Source: Phoronis australis (taxonomy: Eukaryota; Phoronida; Phoronidae). From it: a DNA stretch of 64,000 bases. The notes beneath the pieces were generated by a model that ran no database searches, was not told the DNA's origin, and saw only the letters and a program-made list of their open reading frames with translations. Positions 12,401-24,400 of the stretch are shown in pieces. Each line of letters begins with the position of its first letter. The stretch's first letter is position 1. Made by a program: the position numbers and the translations under genes. The stretch spans positions 773,161 to 837,160 of the forward strand of contig NMRA01000083.1 of the NCBI GenBank assembly GCA_002633005.1, in the 5' to 3' direction.

Positions 12401-15400
12401 ACTATAACGGAAATTTCCCACTAGAAGCTTCATCTACATATAGGTGAGGCATTTTCTACCCGTAATTCTCGGGAATTCGCAACCCGCGAATGATTTTTGC
12501 TGTGCACCTTTTTGGAAATTCTAAAAGCGTAACGTGCTCACGTCTCAAAAGATACCCCTTTTGGCGAAATTTTGTTGGTACCTAAGTGTCTGATGTCTAC
12601 AACCAGGGAGTTTGTTGCCCAAACAACAAGTACACACACCTAGGGCGAGAGTGGTGTGTCTCACATTTGTTTCATCCATTGAAACAAACCTTCCTGCGCC
12701 TATGCTATTTGTATGCTCGTTGTTTCAATTGAATTCAATTAAACCGTTAATGTCAGTGAAATATATTGTCAGTGCATGGCTGTACGACTGCACGTGTGAT
12801 GAAACCATAGTAACTGTTCTTCCAACGGCCCAAAGCCATTAAATTCACGGTTCACATGTGTCCAATAGGCACAGGAACACCAATGAAAACAAACTTTCCA
12901 AACGTAGATTGTGTTCCGAGAACATAATATATATAAACACTCAATTTATACTATTAAGCCATTTGTTGTATTTAACTTGCAAATCATAGATTACAATGAA
13001 AATTATACAGAAACGGTGAAACATGGATGAAGTATAAAACTGATTTACGGCTGATTGGCGGAAAGCACGAACTCACGAAACTTCATCGACACGTAAAGTT
13101 AAAACTATAATCCACGAAAGCTTTTTGGTTAGAACAACGCACCCAGTGGCCTCCTGGCTCCCGCGGCATCTGTAAATTAATTGGACTTTCGTTTTACCTC
13201 GTTGTATATCCGAGAGCAAAGATGTTTATGTGAATTCGTTATTAAAAAGTGAGATTATTTCAGGTGTGTTAACACATGAGATTTAGAGTATTTGGGAGTA
13301 GTTTATATTGGCTCCCACCAGGGGGAAATGTAGAGGAGTAGCCCAACTTCTAGTCTGTGTGTCACTTCTATGTTTCTTCAAGATAATGTCAGTGGGTATA
13401 TTGAAACGAGACACTGTATAACATTTTAATTGGACAAAACAGCTCATCAGTGGTCCAGTTTATGGAGGATCGCTTTGGAGACGCTATCATGTTGACACGA
13501 CCTAGTGCGAGCCTGCGAAACCTTTTCAAATATATGGAAGAACAACATTGAACGGTATAGGCATAGATTCTGTACTTATCAATTTGGAAGAACAGCAAAA
13601 GTCTGCATTAGACATTATTTTTTATTGAGAAACCGTATCGTGTTCTCCATCAATACAATGCGTGTGAAGCTGCGAACCCAATTAAAATGCATTGGACGAC
13701 GTCATCAGCGATAAGGAGTACAAATTTTGTTCAGAAACGTCATCCTATTTACCAAATAGGGTGTGAGTCTGATAAACCTCTCTATACATATGCATGACGT
13801 ATGACTTGTAGTTCATATTGCACAATCTAGTGGATACGGGTCTGGTAATGACCCCGAAATAGGAACGTCATAGATAGGGGTCCGACGGTGATCCAGAAAC
13901 AGTAATGAAACGGCATGTTGCTTATGTAAACCACGCGTGAACTATTCAACAAAGGAGAGAACAAATTTCCCAAGAGTATTTTTTAAAGCGATCAGCGAGC
14001 AAAAATTAATTGAGTCAAAGGCATAGTATGCGCAGCACTTTCTTTATGAAATAGCTAAAAGAAACAAGCATGGGGTAATCTCACACGCAGTTGGGAGAAC
14101 AGCGAAGGATAGTGATTAACATCACGAGTGTTGATGTCACTGCTTGAAAGTGTTATAAAGATAACTTTTTAAGTTATTTTTACCCTACTTAATGGTAGGT
14201 TTAAATCGGTAGTCGTCACAGGGATCCCCGATTTGCTGCGTCAGTTTGACCGTCGGAGTGAGGGTGAAAACGTTTGACTTTGAATGTACTTTCTGTAATG
14301 TGCCTCTGATCATCATCACCTCCAATGGACAACTTCTCTGTTGTTGACCTTAAGCAGTGATGTTAGGTGTCCTCGGAAGCGAGTAATCTCTATTAATAGA
14401 CAACCTTGCTATTTGAAAAACGGATCTGTGCCTTAGGCTCAGTATAAGGAGATTAGGAAAATTAGGCTTCGAACAGCGCGAGTTTTAACACTGTGAAGCG
14501 CGCATATGGAGTACAAATTTTTTATTGTAATGAAAATAGTTTCATTATCTTTTTCGCAGCAAATCAAATCACCAAGACCAGAAGCTTGAAACTATGTCAT
14601 ACTAATAGTCAGAAGGGGGACATTTCTTGTTTAACAATCTTGTTCTAGTTTATTTTGATCTTACTGGGTGCGAAAGAACTCCTGCTTTCAAATTCCAAGT
14701 CTTACCTAATATGCACAAAGCTCTGAAAAACTGCAAACAAGTACTAAAATTCCAGCCTACACCAGGCTTGTTAGCGTGGTAATTTTAATAGTTTATCACA
14801 AGCATCACATTTATCGATTGCTATATTAGAGCGTTACAGCTGTAAATGCGTCGTACTCAGTAGAAATATCGTCGAAACGTTTGTCGTAACTGTAATCAAG
14901 AAAATTTCGCTCATAAGTTGTAATCAAATTGCGTTTACGTGTCTTTTATTATGTCACAAATATGTATCTTGCATCGAGCTATATCGCGAGACAAACACTA
15001 TTCTGATGGTTGAGTCTGACCAGTTTAAACACATCATCAGCTGGTTGTCTCCCTTGGGAGTCTCCACAAGTAGTTTTCCTTGCACTCGAGATTGTTATTC
15101 CCTTTGCAGGCAGTTTTGACACGACGCTGAATATCGGCAGCCATTTTTTATTTTGGGTATAGGCAATCTGCACCTGCATTTCGCTTTGTATTACTAAGCC
15201 TGTTACAACATTTAAAATCTTAGAACGTTGATTCATGCATTAATAAACAAAGAAGTGTTCAATTTGACGAAAAATAAGTTCAGACAACATCTTCCCAAAA
15301 TACCAAGTAAAAACGCATTCGTGATATTTACACATTCAAATTTGTTTTTAAAAATCCGCGACTTTCAATTCTCGGATTATCTTAACGCGTCCGAGTGTTT

Positions 15401-18400
15401 TGCAACTCTAGCTTAATTAGGCTATCAGGCGATCATACATGCGTACTTTGAATTACCTGCTGGAACCATTGAATCACACGTATGTACGTACAAACAAAAT
15501 TCATGCATACGAACCTCAAAGGAAACTACTTTCTTTCATGTGGTTCGCACGAATAATTCGATGATCGTTCGTCTGATTTTTTATTATGTGAGTATGATTG
15601 TCTGGCAGGACGTAGCAGACAATTACAAATATCAACACTTCTCGCTGCGCAATCAGGCCGACAAGGCAAGGGCCTTAAAACGCGATATTCAAGTAAACCA
15701 GTGTTCGTTGCGCATTTTATTTTTTGGTTTTAAATGTTATTTAATTTTTTAGTAACTCATAGGAAGAATTCACTTTCACATGAATAAGTTTGATTTAAGT
15801 CGAGCAAACCTCTTATTAATAAAGTCTCAGAATTGTAATTTGCAGGCCAGTGTAAGTTGAGGAACATGAAACCGTGACTCGCATTGGCTGCTTCAGCGGC
15901 GGCCATTGAAGTGAGTTTTCTGTTTCACAATCATTGATTTTTTCACGGCACTGATTCCTCTTTTAAAGGTCCACTATAAAGTTTTACAAGTCCGTAAGTT
16001 TCCACTTTTAACTGAGGTACACATATAGGGTAGTTCGTAGACTGCGTCAACATCATGGTGGCGAGGAACGACAAGATAGTACAACAATTAAAGGCATTGA
16101 AAAATGTCACGTGATACTGTTCAGTCTCTGAAACGATCGTCTTTCTATTTATAACCACCAGGTAACCGTTTTGTCTCTTCTGTTATGAGTTCACGTGGTT
16201 ACCATGTCAAAACTGGCGTTCGACACCCAACATATTTTGTACTGGGCGCTTGACTTCGTAACCAAAAACTCACACTCTTAGATATTGTTGACAGGAGAAA
16301 TGTGAGTAAACAGTACTTTATCAAAAAAGCAAGTCACTTCATTGTTGAACTTCCAAAGTTGGAAAGTGGACAAGTTATCAACGAGGATCGAATATTGTTA
16401 CAACGATAGCTTGAGATGCGTTCCGTTGCGCGATTTTTTTGTAAATTTGGCGAAATCATGCAAGATCACGCAAAAGCACGTGAGTGCTTAGAGACCTAAG
16501 CCTGGGACCTTACTCGCGTGCACTAGCGAAATGGCCACGACTGAAGTGATTGGTAGGCGAGGCTGGAATATTGAATTTAGGAAGAAAACTCATGGTTTCC
16601 GTTCCAGATACGGGAAGATTTTTCTCCCCCAACTGTCTCGCATGTGTCTGGCGGAACAAACCATGATCTAGCAGTTTTTACGACTCCACATGAGCGTGAT
16701 AACACTCGCTAGGGCTTTCATTGTCGAACTAAATTGCAATGTTCTATCATACCGTTTAGTGCTTATGTTAATTTCGCAGTCAGCCTTAGATTTTGGTTAA
16801 ACAACTTGCTTCAGAATTGATCAATCTATATTGGAAGGCCAGTTTGCGAGTTGTAGAATTATACATTATGTAACTAAGGTTATACAGGATCCCAAAAATG
16901 TACAACTTTAGAGTTCGGAACATCATATCTCAGAAATGTCTGATCGGATTGATGTGAAACTTTTAGATACTATGCTATATGCCCTGTTATCAAAAACAGT
17001 GTTAGGGAATGCTTTTAAACTATTCCACTTAGCCATGAAGTTCTATAGACTTTCTAATGTAGATTTAGAAAAAAATATGTATTTATTCACCTTGTTGATA
17101 ACTTAAGTGTTGTAGATATTTGGCCAAAGTTCTACATAACCTTAAAATATTCTGACGAAATTGAGAGCTACGCCTAATGTTTTGGAAGGCGTATGACATT
17201 TGCAATCAGGCCATTCCGAACACATTTCCAACTCATTGACGGCTTCACAAGTAATGTGTATACACAACTAACTATTCATCCAATCTAGCATAACGAATGC
17301 CTAGAACAATTTATCCGAACCTAAATACTCATGGGGGTAATCAGCATTGGCTAAAGCAATATGTATCAGAACAGCTGAAATGATACTCAATATTTTTAAT
17401 TATCCAAAATATTATGGGATTTTAAAGAGAGATTGTCGGTTTTACGGCCGAAAACGCGTTTTGGGAATCACTGTTGGATAGGATAGAGTTCCTGAAATCA
17501 TTAGCTTTGACCAGAGCTGTAAAACAAAAAACTCCATTGTGTTTTTGTGATTTTATTACAAATCGCCATTTCTTGCCGTTGTCTGCCAGACATCCCTTGA
17601 AATCTAGGTACCAACGTTGTCTAACAGACATTCTCTAACTGGTTCCTACCTGGAAAGAAAGCTGGTTATTTTGCCACTTTAAAACGTCTGAAATATTTTG
17701 CCATTTATTGAGTTTCATTTACCTCGACCAGCAGAGCGTTTTCAGAAGCTGGGATGTCGGGGGTGGCAGGATCGAATCCGCGATGAGGCTGACCTCAGAA
17801 AATTACATTTCTCGTCGATAACCTTTGTTTAAGCAGCAATGCACATTGGACTTATTCAACTTGAATATTGATGCAAGTCATACGTGTTGACAAGAGTTAA
17901 TTAAGCACGTAAATTAATTCTTAATGGCATAAATTTCAAATAGAAATATTTGATAAATTAATTATTTACACAAATTAAATATTTACGCTTGCAATTTTCG
18001 CCCATTTGCGCGCAAAATTTAATTTACGCACGCAAATGTTTATTTACGCCATGAATGATTAAATAACGCCATTACGAATAAATTTACGTGCGTAACATTC
18101 CCCTTGTCCCTGCACCATTGTACACACGTCTGTTGATAGATTTGTAGGCGAGCGAGCGACGCAAGTAAACTCATCACGTTACAATGTTGGGCGAACGGGA
18201 AACGACACTGGGCGCGAAAATTTAGCAACTAAACAATAGTTGACGAAGAAGAAGCACTGTTGCGGTGTTTGATGCACAAACGACGAATTTCACATTTCAC
18301 AGTGAACTGCCATTTCTTTAACTATTTCATGTCAATATTATAACAAGTACGCCGTCCAGACAGGCTGCAGATGGCAGTTCTCGTAACGTAGTGTGAAAGA

Positions 18401-21400
18401 TTGGGCAGGCAAATTAAAGATCAAATCCGATGTTTGTTGCCTGTCATGTACACTTTGTGACCAATAAATTTACTGTTTTAAGCAAATGCCTGTAATCGAC
18501 ACGTGATATGTCACACAGTGGCTTCCGTTATCTTACCGCATTAATAAGAATGCTATCCATGTTTAGAGGAAGTAAACAAAATTGTTCCGCTCAACTTGAA
18601 ATTGTGCGCCGTGCAAGCAACGCGATAACGCGAGTCGACGTCGCAAAAATGAAACATGTTCCATTTCAGTTTTCAGTCGGACGACGTCGCTATCGTCACA
18701 CCTTGTCGTTCACGTGCATTGCAGACACCACAACAAGAATTCAATTGGTCAAATCTCAGATAGGTCAAAATGAACGCGAATAAACTTTCGCGTCAATCAC
18801 TCGTGTGTAGTCTGGCGGGCCAAAAATCACATTAGCGAGCAGCCAGGTCGTACTGTTGACGAAACCAATGTTTACTTTGTATATTCGCTACTTGCACGAA
18901 TTCACCATTATGCTTGAAAACGAGGTGTTGTGTCCGAACTATAATGGTTCTGCATGTGTGGAACAAGCACGCTTTCACGTTTGCGTTGTTAAAGTTTATG
19001 CTAAAACGAAGGATTGTGTCCTAAACAATGGAAAATGCACAACAACCACTTTTGCATCGCCACAAAAGTGTGCAAGTAGTGAATACTGTTGTGACTCTTT
19101 TCCAGATTGCATTGTCGTCGTGGAACCAGAAAACTCCAGCTACTTCAGGGACGTAGTCTTGCCGGGCTGTGAAGACTTCACCCTGGGTCTGTGGCCTAGT
19201 AAGAATGTATTCTATTCGCCCAACTATCCCGGGAATTATTTCAACAACACCAAATGCATCCGAGTCCTCGAAGGTAAGCGTATGATAGAAAAACGAAGAT
19301 GTAGATGAAGCATACTCTAAAGTTTCGTATGTGATGAATGTGTCATTAGCGATGTTTAGGGCAATTTTATTCATAACTAATCAGACGACGTGTTTAGTGT
19401 GTAAATTATGCTACTGGATCTAGTCCCTGGTCACATCCTTGTTATATGTCTAAAACGAACAGATGCGGGATGGTCCGATTCGGCACATATCTTATACAAC
19501 TTAAAAACAACGGTAGCAATTTCCGGCGATGGGAATGTTCTTTGAGTGAAGTAGCCGTCGCATGCCCGGTAAAAACACCAATTGTGAACTTTTACACCGG
19601 ACGAGAAAATGGCACTCTTGCTACTTCAGCAGAAGTGTAACAAAGAAAGTCTGCGTTTTCATGTTACCTTACTGTGGCAGAGAAAACACAAAAATATAAA
19701 GACATCATTGGCATGTGATTACTATGAATTGAGAAACTTCAGGCTCCGAAAACCTGCCAAATTATCATAGAAACCAGGTGAAATGTTGTGTCGAACAGGA
19801 AGATTTTTTACATATTTTTTCTAAACGGTAGGTGAATGCACGACTAATGTTTTAGTTGACTAATGTTTTATTTTTCCAACTGTACGGTGGTAAGGGCCGT
19901 ACCGGATTACAAAGCGACACTCGCTCTATTTACCCACAATGCCGTTAACATCCGTCAGGCACATTTGCTGCCTCGTTTTCGTGCCACTGGAGTTACACAT
20001 TTATTTGTTGTTGTCTGATTCTTTACAAGTTTTTCTCGGTTGCATTGATCTACTCGTCCTTCCAACGTCAACGAAATGTTACTGCAGTGTTGTGGGCTGC
20101 AACCCCGACGTGAGAAAGTTTGATAAACTTGACAAAAACCCGTGGATGCGTGATCTGAAATTCTTCGCCATTCCGACATCAATGACAGACACGAAAATGT
20201 GCTTAGATCTTATTTCCGAAACAAAGGAGAGTTTTATCGCCGTGTAACCCCGGACGGCCCTATTCAATATAAGTTCAGTGCTATTTTTCAGCGCCACCAG
20301 GTTATATAGTCCAGCTAGACTTTCGAGAACAGTTTAATATCGAGAAAGATTACTTGTGCAGCTACGACTATCTTGAAGTTCGAGACGGACCGTACGGCTA
20401 TTCTCAACTCATCGACAGATACTGTGGCAAAAAATACCCGCCACTCATTAGGTCGACGTCAAGGTTCCTGTGGTTACGATTCACCTCTGACGAAAGCATC
20501 GAACGGTCTGGCTTCAAGGCGGAGTACCAATTTATTCTAGATGACAAAGAAATTACAAGTGAAGGTTTGTCACAGATTAGAAAGTATAAATTAGCATTTA
20601 TCCAAGTAATGTATAATGGTGAATAAAGCAAGGCTGCGACCTCTTTCGGAAGCTCAAACATTGGCAACTTCAAATAAAGTTTAACCACGTTTGAAGCGGT
20701 TAACCAAAATACCTGTTAGAGATCCATCCCAGCCATTTTTCAATCGTGCACAAAACTTTAGTATTAAATTGGCTTATTTCAGAACATAATAGTCAAAGTA
20801 GTTGGGAACTAGTATTGCACACATTTATCAGTTTTTCGACAAAACATTTTTAAATTATCGAGAATTCAAAATTCAGGTCCTCCAGAGAGCCCTTTCTGAC
20901 AAGGGATAATGGATTCGTCTGTCGCTATTTTTTCTGTTTTTTGACGTTATGGTATCAATAGGGGTCATGATGGAGACCCCTCTCGATGGAGGGGTCGATG
21001 ATGCCACCCACCGCTCTAATCCTACTTTTTATTTTTATCCTTTCATCTTAAGGGACCCTCGATTATGGAATCAGCTGTTTCTCCACATGTTCTAAAAGTC
21101 AATGTTGCCGTTCCAATGAAGTAGCCCTGTTCAGAGAGTGGACACGTCTTGGAAAGCGTCCGGAACAATTGCCCCTTTGTCACCCAATAAATCCGACACT
21201 GTTAACTATTCTAGTAGATTAAATTTTAGAATCGCCTACAAAACACAAATTATTTTCATGCAAATCATCCTGGCATCAAAACATGTGGTCCCAAGAAGCA
21301 AAAATGCGAGAGTGCATTTGAAAAAACACAACAAAACAAAACAAACCCCGTTGAACACTTCCCGTCAGCCAACAGTGCGCGCATACTTCGTGACTATATT

Positions 21401-24400
21401 AAAAACGTCTTAACCTGAATTAACAATTGCCTGCAGAAAATCGGTTTCATATTGTGTTGCTACGCAGCTGAGGATTTTGCGTATCATTTTTTTTTATTTT
21501 CTGTGACCTGCAAGGCTTCTTTGGTTTACATGTTTATCTAGGTATCAAGGATAATCGACTGAAACGTTTAAGTTAACAGAGACGTTTTTTGTCAATGATA
21601 AGGCACCTTTAGTGAATTTGGTGGAGGGTGAAATGAAGGAAACTATAGTATTTCATTTGTCCCCAAATAGTCATGTCTACTACAGTGGCGGGTCCAGGAT
21701 TTTGAGTTGGGGGGCCAGGGCAGAGTATTTGCCAGAATTTTGCCCGTCAGACATTCGCACCCTCGAACTGCTAAATGGAATCTGGGAGAATTTTAGGAGG
21801 CCGGGGGGGATAGCCCCCTTGGCCCCCCTCTAAATCCGCTACTGTACTACATGATTTTTGCCAGTCTGAAATAAGCGTTTACGGAATTCTCCCATAGCAA
21901 GTTCAAGCTGGCGAGGTAGGATAGGTGAGAAAGTGGTGGCGGTGAGAAGGGTTTGGAAATTTGGTACTACTGAACTGAATCGAATTTCTCTGGCGATAGG
22001 GTGTTGGCAGAGTTTGCCAAAGATGAAGAATTTGTCTGTTCCTCCTAATGATTTTGTGATTGGTCTTACGAAATGTCAAAGAAAAAACCTCGCATTTTGT
22101 ACTCAATGAGACTTATGGCCGAGCCTATCTAAATCACCACGTGAGGTTGGCCGTTGTAGTCAAAAGGTCAGCATTACAACCAATGAAATTGTCACTTAAG
22201 CTCTGTAAAATTCTAAGCCCGTAGATTACGTTGAGAATTTACACTCGTAATTTATGCTAATGGTTGAAAGCAAACGGTATTCTGTAACTAGACACAGATG
22301 ATTTTCCGGAAAGTTTGCAGTTATACAAACACTGAAATTTTACTCATCATTAGCGACGTTTTAAAAAATAAGATCCAGTGCTTTGGTTCTATTTTCAACC
22401 AGCAAAGGTCAACTGTAATTGTTTCTAATCTATGAACAAACCAGGTAACTTTAGAGTTCTGCAAAACGATAAATTAAAATCGATTGAATATGTTTTGATC
22501 ACCGTTGTTGCTGGTATTCAAATATAATGTTTTGAGCTCGTTAGTGCACTCGTAATTTACCCGAGAGAATAACGAGCGTAAATTACCGCCGAACGTGTTG
22601 TTAACCGCTACAGGGAAAGTCACCATCACCCATAACTTACTCTCGTGAATTGTCAATGGGCGCTGGCGAAGACACTTTCACGCCCGTGCAAGTCATTCGG
22701 GAAAAAAACTTTCCTGATAACGGTTAACGATAGAAAATAACGGCCTTTGTTTAGTAATCACATACACGCAAGTACTTTATTCTGAAATCGTAAATCGGAA
22801 AGCGGTGGCATCCATATAGGGCGCCGCCAGATAAACTAGACAATGTATCATAAGTTTAACGTGTTTAGTAATCAGACGACATTTAACAGAGACGGGACCG
22901 GAAAAGTTCCAACCAAACACTGTCTTACGAACAACAAAACAACACAATGACGCGCAGATCTTTTTTAACATGGAGAGAACAAAACTGATTCGACATCGTG
23001 TAGATGTAGCGTGTCATTGTTTTGCAAAACTAACCCAAAATGAACACTTCCTTTTATTTAGATGGCGACACCAAGACCAACCAGACTCGGTATCTCTTCA
23101 AAATAAACCCAGCAGAATGGGATGGAATAGTTTCTGTGCCAGAGGACCTGCCGTTAGAAATACGAAATATTCTCAATGGAACAGCGTTGATGGATAGCGA
23201 ATTTGATCTCACGTGGGATATTTTGGCGCCAAAAGGATACGTGGTGAGTGTACATGAGGAGCGATTTGTTCGATTTGAAGCTGTGTTCATTATAAGAGGA
23301 TGAGGCCATGTAGCTCCCCAACAGATGGCTTTTGTAAAGCAATGGTGTCTCCCGAGAGAATTCATATTTACCGGGTGCGTCAGTTCGAACATACTGTGAA
23401 GTGGCGGATTTAGAGGGGGCCAAGGGGGTCATGGCCCCCCCTAAAATTATCCCAGATTCCATTTGGCAGTACGGGGATGCGAATGTCTGTCGGGCAAAAT
23501 CCTGGCAAATACTCTGCCCTGGCCCCCCTTAACTCAAAATCCTGGATCCGCCCCTGCTGTGCTATCGTAAGCCACACAAATACGTTTAATAAATCTTAAC
23601 AGCTTTCACACTTTTGCGATTGGCTCATTTATTGACGAGCATAGAATTACATTTCGTGGAACATCACATAAAACCAGTTCCAATAGTCGCACAGAGTATG
23701 AAATTGCTCACTTGCAGGCGACATAAATATTACTTGGGTCTTGATTTAATGCTGCAACTCTAAGCTTATGACATATTTCGCAATTTTATGGATTTAAACT
23801 TTGAAATTTGAACATCCACATGACGGACTAATTCTTTTTATGTGCGGAATCGCGGAATGTCGCAGGTTGGACATCATGTTGGGTAAATATCTCGTGTATT
23901 CGGGAATATTTTCAAAGCTCCATTTCGCTGTGTTTGTGTGCCTGAAAGTGAAAATCGATCGAGTTAGTCATTCTACTGTCAAAAAAATTGAGCCAATTTC
24001 ACTTAAGGGACTACAGCTAACCTTTGGTCACCCAAAGATCATCCGGAAAGAGATACACACATGTGAGTTGGAGCAAGGAAGTGGGGTGTGGCGGTCTAAA
24101 ATGACGGCTCGTGACTCAGTAGCTACCCAAAAATGAAAACAATGGATGAATCAGGTTTGAAGGCAATTATGTGGGCTAACTGGAGAGTGATTGTCGTGAA
24201 TGGGACACCTGAGACAGAGTGGTAGCAAGGTCTTTTGTTGAACCAGTTTGTGATTTCGATGAGATCAGCAACTCGATCTGTGGTCTTAGCACTGGCGTCA
24301 AGCAATTATCAGCTGGAGCCCCACCTTGTGGCATGTTTCAATTCAATGTTTTTATTTGGAGTTAACTTTTTAATTGAATAACTTGTTGAATTGAATATAC

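Larger units (their letters stand above)
3421..19105 (+). other. NETO-like intron 1 (15.7 kb)
   Basis: No supported exon is seen between the signal-peptide exon and the first CUB exon. The intron holds a tRNA-like relic near 3530-3600, a decayed Cys-rich frame at 6777-6963, a dispersed repeat around 8340-8480, a 15-bp minisatellite at 9773-9959, dispersed repeats near 16440-16700 and 16870-17180, a fold-back element near 17890-18110, and the intact Cys-rich frame at 18889-19105. The open frames at 7481, 8910, 10133, 10598, 11108 and 12612 look like chance readings. Confidence 0.6.

Noticed and set aside
17715-17795. tRNA gene
   Set aside because: Only a B-box-like GGATCGAATCC is good. Acceptor and anticodon stems do not form, so it is listed only as a weak SINE-like relic.
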